Assembly: GCF_003261585.1 (NCBI RefSeq)
Contig: NZ_POVU01000019.1
Coordinates: forward strand, 1-49,895
DNA from: Acinetobacter sp. MB5
GTDB taxonomy: Bacteria > Pseudomonadota > Gammaproteobacteria > Pseudomonadales > Moraxellaceae
Length of the DNA stretch: 49,895 nt
Direction of reading: 5' to 3'
The notes under the pieces: model-generated
Told to the model about the DNA's origin: nothing
What the model saw: the letters and a program-made list of their open reading frames with translations, nothing else
The model's database searches: none
Made by a program: the position numbers and the translations under genes
In this document: positions 9,402-18,766 of the stretch, one piece after another
How positions within the stretch are numbered: position 1 is the stretch's first letter
Layout of the letters: the number at the start of each line of letters is the position of its first letter

Positions 9402-10739
9402 ATGTCTTCTGCAAAAATTGGTTTACTGTCGCTGACCGCACTGGTGTTTAGCTCCATGGTCGGCTCTGGGGTATTTAGCTTGCCGCAGAACATGGCAGCC
9501 GTTGCCAATGGTTCAGCCCTGCTGATTGCATGGCTGATCACTGGGGTCGGTATTTTATTCTTGGCATTTTCATTGTTGTATTTATCTCGTCAGTACCCTG
9601 AACTGGATGGTGGGATTTATAACTATGCCCGTGCAGGCTTTGGCGAATTGATTGGCTTCTGTTCGGCATGGGGCTATTGGCTGTGTACCACCATCGGCAT
9701 TGTCGGTTATGTGGTGATTGTATTCTCAAGTCTCGGTACATTCGTAGATACTAAAGAGCATGTGATCTTTGGTGATGGCAACACCATTTATGCGCTGATT
9801 GGCTCATCGATCTTTGTCTGGTTGGTGCATTGGCTGGTGAGTCGTGGGATTAAAGAAGCGGCTGTGGTCAACCTGATTGCCACGATTGCCAAAATCGTAC
9901 CGATGGTGGTGTTTATTGCCTGTAGTTTGGTCGCATTCAAGCTGGATGTCTTCAAACTCAATTTGCATGACTTCTCCTTAAAAATGCCCGTTTGGGAACA
10001 GGTCAAAGACTTGATGCTGATCACCTTATGGGTGTTTACAGGGATTGAAGGTGCAGTGGTGCTGTCTTCTCGTGCGCGTAACCGTAATGATATTGGTAAA
10101 GCCACGGTGTTCGGCGTCTTATTGGCACTGGCCTTTTATGTGATGGTCACGGTGTTGTCTTACGGTGTCACCAGTCGTGCCGACATTGCAGATATGCATA
10201 ACCCATCTATGGCGACTCTTTTGACCCAGTTGATTGGTTTGCCAGGCACCATTGTGATTACTGTCGGTCTAATGATTTCCGTGGCATCCTCATATTTAAG
10301 CTGGACTTTATTTGCCACTGAAATTCCATTTTTGGCTGCGAAAAATGGTGCATTCCCTGCGACGTTTCTCAAGACCAATGCCAACAATGTGCCGATTTCA
10401 TCGCTATGGCTGACCTCAATTGTGGTGCAGGCAGCACTGATTGGCGTGTACTTTTTCAATAAAAACTACACGTGGTTGTTAATGATTTCTTCGGTCATGA
10501 TTCTGTTGCCTTATTTCTTGGTATCCGCATTCTACTTAAAAGAATCGGGTAAAAATAAACAGCCGAAACATATCTTGATTGCACTCGTGGCAACCATTTA
10601 TGCCCTATGGTTACTGTATGCCGCAGATCTTTCTTTACTGTGGGATTCTGTACAGCTTTACATGGTCGGTCTGATTATTTTTGGCTATAGCTATTTCAAA
10701 CATAAGAAACGCCTTGCCAGTGACCCATCATTATCTTAG
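9402..10739 (+). CDS. APC-superfamily amino-acid permease (basic amino acid/polyamine antiporter type)
   Basis: The product has 445 residues and about 12 membrane helices. The N-terminus (LTALVFSSMVGSGVFSLPQN) carries the APC GSG motif in helix 1 that binds the substrate carboxylate. RQYPELDGGIYNYARAGFGE and GFCSAWGYWL are typical of the ArcD/LysP-like APA subgroup. It begins 6 bp after mmuM and shares its promoter. Family similarity says arginine/ornithine-like antiporter; the operon says methionine or S-methylmethionine import. Sequence alone does not decide. Confidence 0.82.
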   Translation: MSSAKIGLLSLTALVFSSMVGSGVFSLPQNMAAVANGSALLIAWLITGVGILFLAFSLLYLSRQYPELDGGIYNYARAGFGELIGFCSAWGYWLCTTIGIVGYVVIVFSSLGTFVDTKEHVIFGDGNTIYALIGSSIFVWLVHWLVSRGIKEAAVVNLIATIAKIVPMVVFIACSLVAFKLDVFKLNLHDFSLKMPVWEQVKDLMLITLWVFTGIEGAVVLSSRARNRNDIGKATVFGVLLALAFYVMVTVLSYGVTSRADIADMHNPSMATLLTQLIGLPGTIVITVGLMISVASSYLSWTLFATEIPFLAAKNGAFPATFLKTNANNVPISSLWLTSIVVQAALIGVYFFNKNYTWLLMISSVMILLPYFLVSAFYLKESGKNKQPKHILIALVATIYALWLLYAADLSLLWDSVQLYMVGLIIFGYSYFKHKKRLASDPSLS

Positions 10740-10754
10740 TCCAGTACTGACATA

Positions 10755-10781
10755 AAAAACGGCTCTGATGAGCCGTTTTTT
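10755..10781 (+). terminator. Terminator after the mmuM-permease operon
   Basis: AAAAACGGCTC-TGATG-AGCCGTTTTT forms a tight GC-rich stem ending in a T run, 16 bases after the permease stop. Confidence 0.85.
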
Positions 10782-10795
10782 ATTTCGCATAAATC

Positions 10796-10874
10796 AGACT
10801 TCTTTCATAGACCCCTTTTATTTCTCCCTGTGGGAGAAAAACAAAGAGGGTGTAAGCAGTTATGAAAGAAGTCT
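10796..10874. repeat. 79-bp nested palindrome (candidate extragenic palindromic/miniature element)
   Basis: The outer arms AGACTTCTTTCATA (10796-10809) and TATGAAAGAAGTCT (10861-10874) are a perfect 14-bp inverted repeat. Inside lie the partly complementary ACCCCTTTTA and AAAGAGGGT, and at the centre a perfect hairpin TTTCTCCC-TGT-GGGAGAAA (10821-10839). It sits between the convergent permease and gltP genes, after the permease's own terminator and 8 bp from the gltP stop. It lacks the T run of a standard terminator. Confidence 0.75.
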
Positions 10875-10882
10875 AGATCATC

Positions 10883-12169
10883 TTATTTGTAAGATGCTTC
10901 ATATGCTTTTGCTTTGTCTTCGTCGAATTGCTTCTGCCATTTACTGATCACCAGTACAGCCAAGGCATTACCCACTACGTTCAATGCAGTACGCGCCATA
11001 TCCAGAATACGGTCAACCCCTGCAATAAACGCAAGACCTTCAAGTGGAATACCGACTGAACCCAAGGTCGCCAATAACACCACGAAAGATACGCCTGGAA
11101 CACCTGCAATCCCTTTAGAAGTGACCATCAAGGTCAAGACCAACACGATTTCTTGGGTCAAGGACAAGTCAATCCCGTAAAGCTGAGCAATAAAGATTGC
11201 CGCGATACTTTGGTACAAGGTTGAACCATCAAGGTTGAATGAATAGCCTGTTGGAACCACAAAGCTCGAAATCGCTTTTGGTGCACCATATGCTTCCATT
11301 TTTTCCATGATACGTGGCAATACCGTTTCAGAACTCGCCGTTGAGTACGCCAAAATCAGTTCGTCTTTGAGAATCTTGATCAGGGTAAAAATGTTCAGAC
11401 CACAGATTTTTGCAACTAGGCCAAGGACACCAATGCCAAAGAACAAAATTGCCGCGTAAACTAACACCACCAATTTTGCCAAAGGTACCAATGACGCAAA
11501 ACCAAAAGTTGTCACTGTCGCAGCGATCAAGGCGAATACACCCACAGGGGCATACATCATGATCATGTGCGTCACTTTGAACATGGTTTCAGAAACCGCT
11601 TTCAACACATTGAGTAATGGTTGTTTCGTTTCTACAGGCAGAGCAGCTAAACCAATCCCGAACATTACTGAGAAGAAAATAATCGGCAACATTTGTCCGC
11701 TTGCCATCGCACTAAAGATGTTCGATGGAATCAGCGACAAGATCGTTTGTACTAAGCCATGTGACTGTGACTTCACTTCTTCAGTAGTATGTTCATACTG
11801 AGAAATGTCCACTTTATGCAGCAATGACATATCAATCCCTGTACCAGGATGGAAGACATTGGCACACAAAATGCCGACAACAATGGCGATTGTGGTAATC
11901 ACTTCAAAATAAAGAATGGTTTTTACACCCAAGATTCCAAGTTTTTTAGAATCTCCAACCCCAGCAATACCCAGGATTAAAGTTGAAATCACAATCGGTA
12001 CAACGATCATCTTGATCAAGTTAATAAAAATTTGACCGGCTGGTTTCAAAAAGTTATTCACAACACTTTGCTGAATATCGGGTTGGTTGTGCAAAATGGT
12101 TCCCACAACAACACCCAAAATCAATGCAATTAAGATTTGCCAAGCAAGACTAATCTTTACTTTGTTCAT
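10883..12169 (-). CDS. gltP: Glutamate/aspartate:proton symporter (DAACS family)
   Basis: GltP imports glutamate and aspartate across the inner membrane with protons or sodium. The 428-residue product shows the family hallmarks: the serine-rich re-entrant loop SYSTASSETVLPRIM (HP1), the helix-7 motif NLDGSTLYQSIAAIF, and the HP2 region SKGIAGVPGVSFVVLLATL, with DRILDMARTALNVVGN in helix 8 containing the Asp and Asn that bind the substrate amino group. Identification to family is firm; gltP versus a close DAACS paralogue is less so. A long AT-rich leader precedes it. Confidence 0.9.
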   Translation of the reverse strand: MNKVKISLAWQILIALILGVVVGTILHNQPDIQQSVVNNFLKPAGQIFINLIKMIVVPIVISTLILGIAGVGDSKKLGILGVKTILYFEVITTIAIVVGILCANVFHPGTGIDMSLLHKVDISQYEHTTEEVKSQSHGLVQTILSLIPSNIFSAMASGQMLPIIFFSVMFGIGLAALPVETKQPLLNVLKAVSETMFKVTHMIMMYAPVGVFALIAATVTTFGFASLVPLAKLVVLVYAAILFFGIGVLGLVAKICGLNIFTLIKILKDELILAYSTASSETVLPRIMEKMEAYGAPKAISSFVVPTGYSFNLDGSTLYQSIAAIFIAQLYGIDLSLTQEIVLVLTLMVTSKGIAGVPGVSFVVLLATLGSVGIPLEGLAFIAGVDRILDMARTALNVVGNALAVLVISKWQKQFDEDKAKAYEASYK

Positions 12170-12700
12170 AGGCTAAGACCTTATACGATCTAGTTAGTTA
12201 TCTACAGTAATTGGGCAGATATTAACAACGGAAGATGGAAAAGAATAAAGCATATAAGTCGAAATCCAATTTCGAGGCCGCTCCATTAAAAACGGGGACT
12301 ACTCTACTCAGGGGCTATTCTCTCGTCAACAGAAAAAATTGAGTATCATGCATGGAGTGACAATAAAAAATTAAAATATATTTTAAATTCAATGCACTAT
12401 ATTGACTCTAAATTTTAATTTTTTATTAAGAATTTATAAATAATTCACTAAAACATATTAAATCATATGAATAGAATATTAAAAAACATAACAATAAGTT
12501 ATTATTTTTTAAAAATTTAATTTCTTTTTTTTAAAAATTTCCATTTTTTTTGATCGGAAAAAAGTCTAACTGTTCAATACCTCTATATTTCAAGAAAAAG
12601 ACCCTTTTTTATAGATTCATTAGTTATATCAGGAATGCAAAATAAAGCCCAAAAGCCCGTTATAATATGGCTTTCTAATAACAGCACCCTCATTCAGATC
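12170..12700. other. AT-rich intergenic region between gltP and pgm
   Basis: The region holds the divergent promoters of gltP (minus) and pgm (plus). On the gltP side there is a perfect hairpin (TCGAAAT-CCA-ATTTCGA on the plus strand, 12259-12275) and, further upstream on the minus strand, a 12-codon open frame (start near 12353) ending in TAG. On the pgm side a strong -10, TATAAT, lies at 12661-12666. The section 12361-12600 is nearly all A and T and holds nothing I can name. Confidence 0.5.
12661..12666 (+). promoter_or_regulatory. -10 element of pgm
   Basis: A perfect TATAAT places transcription start near 12673, about 28 bases before the chosen pgm ATG. It rules out the in-frame ATG at 12635, which would be upstream of the transcript. 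The -35 is poor. Confidence 0.5.
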
Positions 12701-14071
12701 ATGACCCAACTGACATGTTTTAAAGCCTACGATATTCGTGGCAAACTCGAAACCGAACTTAACGAAGACATCGCCTATAAAATTGGTCGTGCTTACGGTC
12801 AGATTTATCAGCCTAAAACCGTTACGGTGGGTTGTGATGTCCGTCTCAGCAGTGAAAGTCTCAAACAAGCCACAATTCGCGGTTTAAATGATGCAGGGGT
12901 CAATGTCCTTGATTTAGGTATGACAGGCACAGAAGAAGTGTATTTTGCTGCTTTCCATCTCGATGTTCAGGGCGGTATTGAGGTGACGGCAAGCCACAAC
13001 CCGATGGACTATAACGGTATGAAACTGGTCCGTGAAAATGCGCGCCCGATCAGTGCCGATACAGGCTTAAAAGAAATTCAGGCCTTGGCAGAAAGTGCTG
13101 AATTTACAGAAGTCAGCCAAAAAGGCAGCACACAAAGCTACAATATTTTACCTGAATTTGTGCAGCATCTTTTGGGTTACATTCAACCTGCCAAAATTCG
13201 CCCACTCAAACTGGTGGTCAATGCAGGCAATGGTGCAGCAGGTCATGTGATCGATGCCATTGAAACTCAGTTCAAAGCGCTGAATGTGCCTGTTGAATTT
13301 ATCAAAATTCACCACGAAGCCGATGGCACATTCCCAAATGGCATTCCTAACCCGATCCTGATTGAAAACCGTGACAGCACTTCGCAAGCAGTGATTGCCC
13401 ACCAAGCTGATATGGGGATTGCCTGGGATGGTGACTTTGACCGTTGCTTCTTGTTCGACGAGAAAGGCCAATTCATCGAAGGCTATTATATTGTCGGTCT
13501 ACTCGCACAAGCGTTCTTGTTGCAACATCCGAATGAAAAAATCGTGCACGACCCTCGCTTAGTCTGGAACACGCAAGATATTGTTGAAAAATATCAAGGG
13601 CAAACCGTACAGTCGAAGTCTGGTCATGCTTTCATTAAGCAAATCATGCGTGAAGAAAATGCTATTTATGGCGGCGAGATGAGCGCACACCACTATTTCC
13701 GTGATTTTGCTTACTGCGACAGTGGCATGATTCCATGGTTATTGGTGGCAAGTTTACTGTCTGAAACTCAGCAATCATTATCAAGCTTAGTTGAAGACAT
13801 GATTGCCAAATTCCCATGCAGTGGCGAAATCAACTTTAAAGTTGCCGATAGCCAAATCACCATTCAAAAGATTTTTGATCATTATGCTGAGCAAAATCCT
13901 GTGATTGACCGTACCGATGGTGTCAGTCTGGACTTTGGTACATGGCGTTTAAATATCCGTGCTTCCAATACCGAACCGTTGCTTCGCTTAAATATTGAAA
14001 GTCGTAGTGAGCTTCAGCCACGTGCGATGCAAGCTTATGTCGATGAACTGTCAGCCATGATCCAAAGCTAA
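12701..14071 (+). CDS. pgm: Phosphomannomutase/phosphoglucomutase
   Basis: The enzyme interconverts hexose-6-phosphate and hexose-1-phosphate through a phosphoserine, supplying Glc-1-P for GalU and possibly Man-1-P. With the ATG at 12701 the protein has 456 residues and begins [16 protein letters not shown], the usual start of this family. The catalytic serine loop TASHNP is at 97-102, the metal loop DGDFDR at 243-248, the sugar-binding GEMSAHHYF follows, and the phosphate-binding [11 protein letters not shown] is near the C-terminus. The gene marks the far end of Acinetobacter polysaccharide loci and faces the remainder of the locus convergently. Confidence 0.93.
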   Translation: MTQLTCFKAYDIRGKLETELNEDIAYKIGRAYGQIYQPKTVTVGCDVRLSSESLKQATIRGLNDAGVNVLDLGMTGTEEVYFAAFHLDVQGGIEVTASHNPMDYNGMKLVRENARPISADTGLKEIQALAESAEFTEVSQKGSTQSYNILPEFVQHLLGYIQPAKIRPLKLVVNAGNGAAGHVIDAIETQFKALNVPVEFIKIHHEADGTFPNGIPNPILIENRDSTSQAVIAHQADMGIAWDGDFDRCFLFDEKGQFIEGYYIVGLLAQAFLLQHPNEKIVHDPRLVWNTQDIVEKYQGQTVQSKSGHAFIKQIMREENAIYGGEMSAHHYFRDFAYCDSGMIPWLLVASLLSETQQSLSSLVEDMIAKFPCSGEINFKVADSQITIQKIFDHYAEQNPVIDRTDGVSLDFGTWRLNIRASNTEPLLRLNIESRSELQPRAMQAYVDELSAMIQS

Positions 14072-14092
14072 TCTCTTACATCTACAGCAATA

Positions 14093-14121
14093 AAAAAGCT
14101 CGGTCACATGCCGAGCTTTTT
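14093..14121. terminator. Bidirectional terminator between pgm and pgt1
   Basis: AAAAAGCTCGG-TCACATG-CCGAGCTTTTT has A/T runs on both sides and lies between two converging stop codons. Confidence 0.85.
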
Positions 14122-14130
14122 GATGTTATA

Positions 14131-15969
14131 TCAGTTTGCTATTTGAGGTTTCAGCATTTGATAGGTGAAATTATGTCCATTCAAGGTATCGTTATTCAAC
14201 GATTTATACTGATCTAACAATTGCTCCTTATTAAACTTGCATGATGCTTTTTCACGAATAAATTTCTGATGAATCGCATCGTAACAAGAAGAGACCTGCT
14301 CAATAAACTGATAATAAGGCGACAATGGCAAATTGGCCAGATGCAGAATTTTCGGCGCTAAAAAGCTGGCTGGAATAAATGGCTGCGCAAAAATTTTCCG
14401 CTGTACAGGATAATTACTCCATAACACCATTGGCGTTTCATAGGCATTCGGCTCTTCGCGATTTGGGTCTTTGTCAAAATAATGATATTCATCATATACA
14501 TTTTGCAGATTCGGCAAATGGTCACCATAAGCAATCACAATGGTTGGACGCTTTAATGTTTTGACAAAATCGGTCAGATCACGAATATGCTGATCTGCTC
14601 GTGCCACCCCAGCCGTATAGGTTGCCATTTTCTGATGGGCACTTTCAGACAGATTCGGATTGAGTTTATAAGACTGCGCCCCATAACGGTCATCTGAATA
14701 CATCGGATGGTTCTCAACCGTAATCGCATAAATAAATTTCGGCTGATCACTGGCAAGGCTCAATTCTGTTTTGATGGAATTAAAAATCACATCATCATTG
14801 GCCCAACCTGCCTGATTAAAGATGGTCGAGCGGTTGGCTGAATTCATCATATTTTCAAGTGAAATAAATTTATTGAAACCCATTTGTTGATAAACACGAT
14901 TACGGTTGTAGTAGTAACGCCAGTTGTTATGCATGGCGACTGTGTCATAGCCCAAGCTATTTAAATACAATGGCAATGAATAAATCGGTTTATGAATTTT
15001 GGCAACATAGACCAGTTCGTTACGGAAGAAAATCGTGTTTAAGCTGGTCAGTGCTTCAAATTCAACATTGGCAGTTCCACCACCAAAAGAAGGTGAAAGC
15101 AATGCTGACACTCGATTTTGATTGGTAAATGGCGTCAGATTCTTCGGTAATTTTTTATCGAGCAAGCGTGGATTCCACATCGACTCATCCATCACCACCA
15201 CAATATTCGGTTGTTCTGTCGTCGATGATGCTGGCTCACTTGCTGCTGTAGGGGTTTCTAATGGTTTAAAAATCTGTTCAATGGTTTCACGTGAAACAGT
15301 TTCATGTGGTAAAAAAGTTTCGGTTAAATTATCCAAAATTTTCGACATAAAAAATGTGGTAAAACCAAAATTTTGAATCTTGCGAAAATCTCCGATCCAG
15401 TCACTACGTGTATTAGGGAAACCCGAAACGGTTAAACAAACCTTTGGATAGTTAGGTTTACTACATGCCCCAATCGGACTTTTTATATAATTCATATACA
15501 TGGCTGAGCAGAACATCACAACGCTCAGCAACAACTGCACCAAATAAGTCTTTATGGGTGTGGCTTTTTCTTTTCTGAAACAGAAAATCAGCACGGCCAA
15601 GAACGCTGCAATAAAGGCAAAAAAAGCAACTTTCAGTGGTATTGGCGCAGCTTTAAAAGCTTCTGAAAACAGCAAGATATCATCGGGACTGAAGTTGGTG
15701 GAGAGATATTTTTCTTTTTTAAAATTAATAAATTCAATCAGCCCTACAAAAATCTGGCTGAGTACCAATGCGGTATATTGGCGCCTTAATACGGCAGCAA
15801 ACAGTAAAATCAGGCTGTAATTAAACAGACAGGACATCAGTGTCTTGGCAAGACGGACGGAAGAGAAACCATCAAGTAAGAAATTCCAGCTTGATGCGAG
15901 GTACATCGAAAAAAATGTAGAAAAGCAGGCCACAAGCAAAAAGAGAATTTGCTGGCGTAAGATGTTCAT
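14131..15969 (-). CDS. pgt1: LtaS/MdoB-type sulfatase-fold phosphoglycerol transferase
   Basis: The N-terminal about 175 residues contain five hydrophobic segments. The remainder is an extracytoplasmic alkaline-phosphatase-fold domain: a metal-binding VVMDESMWN near 258-266, the catalytic threonine in SFGGGTANVEFE (Thr about 299), HNNWRYYYNR, VENHPMY, and the YGDHLP metal motif near the C-terminus. These match the LtaS/OpgB group that transfers phosphoglycerol (or related groups) from phospholipid to a glycan. Its place between gne1 and pgm matches the pgt1 slot of Acinetobacter loci. An ATG at 15969 (612 aa) is chosen over a TTG at 15996; neither has a good ribosome site. The acceptor is unknown. 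Confidence 0.82.
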   Translation of the reverse strand: MNILRQQILFLLVACFSTFFSMYLASSWNFLLDGFSSVRLAKTLMSCLFNYSLILLFAAVLRRQYTALVLSQIFVGLIEFINFKKEKYLSTNFSPDDILLFSEAFKAAPIPLKVAFFAFIAAFLAVLIFCFRKEKATPIKTYLVQLLLSVVMFCSAMYMNYIKSPIGACSKPNYPKVCLTVSGFPNTRSDWIGDFRKIQNFGFTTFFMSKILDNLTETFLPHETVSRETIEQIFKPLETPTAASEPASSTTEQPNIVVVMDESMWNPRLLDKKLPKNLTPFTNQNRVSALLSPSFGGGTANVEFEALTSLNTIFFRNELVYVAKIHKPIYSLPLYLNSLGYDTVAMHNNWRYYYNRNRVYQQMGFNKFISLENMMNSANRSTIFNQAGWANDDVIFNSIKTELSLASDQPKFIYAITVENHPMYSDDRYGAQSYKLNPNLSESAHQKMATYTAGVARADQHIRDLTDFVKTLKRPTIVIAYGDHLPNLQNVYDEYHYFDKDPNREEPNAYETPMVLWSNYPVQRKIFAQPFIPASFLAPKILHLANLPLSPYYQFIEQVSSCYDAIHQKFIREKASCKFNKEQLLDQYKSLNNDTLNGHNFTYQMLKPQIAN

Positions 15970-16046
15970 AAGGCAGGAGAGAAAGAATTGATTCAACAGG
16001 CGGCAAATTATATCAAAAAATAAGCAGCCCTGAGGCTATCATTATA

Positions 16047-16075
16047 GAAAAAATGGCGCTTGAATGCGCCATTTT
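16047..16075 (-). terminator. Terminator of the gna-to-gne1 operon
   Basis: On the minus strand AAAATGGCGC-ATTCAA-GCGCCATTTTTT ends in a T run directly behind gne1, and separates it from pgt1. Confidence 0.85.
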
Positions 16076-16080
16076 CATAT

Positions 16081-17097
16081 TTAACGATAACCTTGAGGGT
16101 TTTGCTTTTGCCAGTTCCAACTGTGCTTGAGCATATCTTCAAGCTGATATTTTGGCTGCCATCCCAGTTCTGTCACTGCACGGGTATTATCTGCAAAACA
16201 GGTGGCAACATCACCAGCACGACGTGGCGCAAACTCATAGGCAATCGGCACGGCATTGACCTGCTCAAAACTGCTTTTGATTTCCAGAACCGAAACGCCC
16301 TGCCCTGTACCAATATTCCATGCACGGCAGCCTTGTTGGGTTAAACGATTTTTCAGTGCGCAAACATGTGCCTCTGCCAAGTCCACCACATGAATATAGT
16401 CACGCACACCTGTACCATCTGGGGTAGCATAGTCATTGCCAAAAATCGACAGTTTTTCGCGTTTACCCACCGCCACTTGGGTAATATATGGCATCAGGTT
16501 ATTCGGAATGCCTTGCGGATCTTCACCAATTCGACCACTTGGATGTGCCCCCACAGGATTGAAATAGCGCAATAAAGCCAATGACCAACGATCATCTGCC
16601 GCTGCTAATTTCTCCAGCATTTGCTCAACCACCAGTTTGGTGTAGCCATAATTGTTATTCGGCATCGCGGTTGGCATGGTTTCTTGCAATGGTGATGGAT
16701 GAGCATCGCCATAAACCGTTGCCGATGAGCTAAACACCAAACAGAATACACCTGCCCGCTGCATCGCTTGGACTAAATTGATACTGCCCGAGATATTGTT
16801 ATCAAAATAGGTTAAAGGAATTTGCTGACCTTCACCGACAGCTTTTAAACCAGCAAAATGGATCACCGCATCAATCGCATGATCGGCAAAAATTTGATCC
16901 AGCACTTGGCTGTCCCGAATATCACCTTCAATAAATTTAAGTGTCTTTCCTGTCAGTTCTTGTACACGTTTCAATGCTTCAGGCGAGCTGTTACTGAGAT
17001 TGTCCAGCACGACAACGTCATACCCTGTTTCCAGCAAACGAACGCAAGTATGCGAGCCAATAAACCCTGCACCACCCGTCACTAAAACTTTTGTCAT
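16081..17097 (-). CDS. gne1: UDP-glucose 4-epimerase
   Basis: This extended short-chain dehydrogenase interconverts UDP-Glc/UDP-Gal and, in Acinetobacter loci, is often credited with the N-acetylated pair as well. The 338-residue product (the usual GalE length) has the NAD motif GGAGFIGSH at 8-16, the catalytic serine in VFSSSATVYG and the YGYTK pair (YxxxK). It is the last gene of the minus-strand operon, 1 bp after gpi. A second epimerase (22868-23905) in the same operon is of the WbpP/TviC type, so the two probably serve different sugars. The alternative name is galE. Confidence 0.92.
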   Translation of the reverse strand: MTKVLVTGGAGFIGSHTCVRLLETGYDVVVLDNLSNSSPEALKRVQELTGKTLKFIEGDIRDSQVLDQIFADHAIDAVIHFAGLKAVGEGQQIPLTYFDNNISGSINLVQAMQRAGVFCLVFSSSATVYGDAHPSPLQETMPTAMPNNNYGYTKLVVEQMLEKLAAADDRWSLALLRYFNPVGAHPSGRIGEDPQGIPNNLMPYITQVAVGKREKLSIFGNDYATPDGTGVRDYIHVVDLAEAHVCALKNRLTQQGCRAWNIGTGQGVSVLEIKSSFEQVNAVPIAYEFAPRRAGDVATCFADNTRAVTELGWQPKYQLEDMLKHSWNWQKQNPQGYR

Positions 17098-17098
17098 A

Positions 17099-18766
17099 TT
17101 ATTTTCCTAACAAAATCTTGAGTAAGCCTTGGGTTGAAGCATCAAGCGGTGGCAAATTATGCTGCTGCCCATTTAAAATCGGTAACAGTTGATTGGCAAT
17201 CTCTTTGCCTTTTTCAACGCCCCATTGATCGAAAGGATTAATATTCCAAATCACAGACTGTACAAACACTTTATGTTCATAACAGGCAATCAGCATGCCC
17301 AAACTATAAGGATTCAGTTCATTGACCAGCAAGGTTGAACTGCCCTGATTCCCTGCATACTGTTTATAAATGGGTAAATGATCCAGCTCACTTTTATCCA
17401 ATGCTTGATTACCAAATGCCAACAAGCGTGATTGTGCCAAACAGTTGGATAAAGCCAAATGATGCTGTTCGACCAGAGCGCTAGCATTTTCAACATAGGT
17501 AAATTGCTTGGCATTATAACGCTGGACTGGTGCGATAAAATCACAGCTCACCGTATGTGTGCCCTGATGCAGCAATTGATAAAAGGCGTGCTGCGCATTT
17601 GGCCCCACTTCCCCCCAAAGGATTGGACACGTGTTTACGCTCACTTTCTGACCATTACGCTGAATCGATTTGCCATTCGACTCCATTTCGAGCTGTTGCA
17701 AATACGCCGCAAAATACTTGAGGCGACCATCATACGGCAACACCGCATGGGTTTGGACATCTAGAAAATTGGTATTCCAAATGCCCAGCACTCCCATTAA
17801 AACAGGAATATTTTGAGAAAACTCGGCAGAACGGAAATGCTGGTCAATCGCATGTGCTCCAGCCAGGAATTGCTGAAAACCTTGAACACCAATACTTAAA
17901 GCGATTGGCAAGCCAATACATGACCAGAGTGAATAACGTCCCCCGACCCAGTCCCAAAGTAGAAACTGTTTATCAGGGGCAATTCCCCATGCCGTCATCT
18001 TATCGGCTTTGGTTGACACGCCAATAAAGTGACTTTTAACCACTTTCTCTTGCTGACCCAAAGCTTTTTCAAGCCACAAACGCACGGTTTGTGCATTGGA
18101 TAAAGTATCAATCGTGCCAAATGATTTAGAGGAGATAATAAACAGTGTGGTTTCAGGACGTAGTTGATGCAGTAAATCCGATAACTGACTACCGTCCATC
18201 GTCGAAACAAAGTGCACCTGCAATGGTTTTGCAGTTTTCACTTTAAAGTCTGACAACGCATGCGTCGCCATAAGCGGACCGAGGTCTGATCCCCCTACCC
18301 CAATATTGACCACATCCTGAATGACTTCACCTGTCGCCCCACGATATTGTCCCGCATGAATTTTCTCCACCAACTTATACATACGCTGTAATTGCTGCTG
18401 GACTTGTTCGCTCAACTCAGGAAATTCAATCGACTGTTCAGGCAGACGTAGTGCCCAATGCATGGCTGCACGCTGCTCGGTATAGTTAATACACTGCTCT
18501 GAAAATAATGCCTGAATCCACTCCCCAAGTTGTTGTTGCTCAGCTAAACGGATGAGCTGCTGTACAATCTGCTGATCCAGACGCTGCTTACTATAATCGA
18601 GAAAGAGTTGTTCAAAGCGTACAGAAAACCGTTGAAAGCGCTGAGAGTCGAGAGCAAACAATTCGGTTAGATGTAATTGTGACATCGCTTCAGCCAAATG
18701 GCTCAATTGCTGCTGTGCTGAATTGCTCTGAACCTTAGGGAAATGGGTTATATTTTCTTCTGTCAT
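17099..18766 (-). CDS. gpi: Glucose-6-phosphate isomerase
   Basis: Interconverts fructose-6-P and glucose-6-P, feeding the Pgm/GalU branch. It has 555 residues and all signatures: [11 protein letters not shown], the phosphate loop [28 protein letters not shown], the catalytic glutamate in [19 protein letters not shown], and the C-terminal lysine segment near [13 protein letters not shown]. Its start overlaps the ugd stop by 4 bp (ATGA), so the two are translationally coupled. It is a standard member of the Acinetobacter galU-ugd-gpi-gne1 module. Confidence 0.95.
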   Translation of the reverse strand: MTEENITHFPKVQSNSAQQQLSHLAEAMSQLHLTELFALDSQRFQRFSVRFEQLFLDYSKQRLDQQIVQQLIRLAEQQQLGEWIQALFSEQCINYTEQRAAMHWALRLPEQSIEFPELSEQVQQQLQRMYKLVEKIHAGQYRGATGEVIQDVVNIGVGGSDLGPLMATHALSDFKVKTAKPLQVHFVSTMDGSQLSDLLHQLRPETTLFIISSKSFGTIDTLSNAQTVRLWLEKALGQQEKVVKSHFIGVSTKADKMTAWGIAPDKQFLLWDWVGGRYSLWSCIGLPIALSIGVQGFQQFLAGAHAIDQHFRSAEFSQNIPVLMGVLGIWNTNFLDVQTHAVLPYDGRLKYFAAYLQQLEMESNGKSIQRNGQKVSVNTCPILWGEVGPNAQHAFYQLLHQGTHTVSCDFIAPVQRYNAKQFTYVENASALVEQHHLALSNCLAQSRLLAFGNQALDKSELDHLPIYKQYAGNQGSSTLLVNELNPYSLGMLIACYEHKVFVQSVIWNINPFDQWGVEKGKEIANQLLPILNGQQHNLPPLDASTQGLLKILLGK

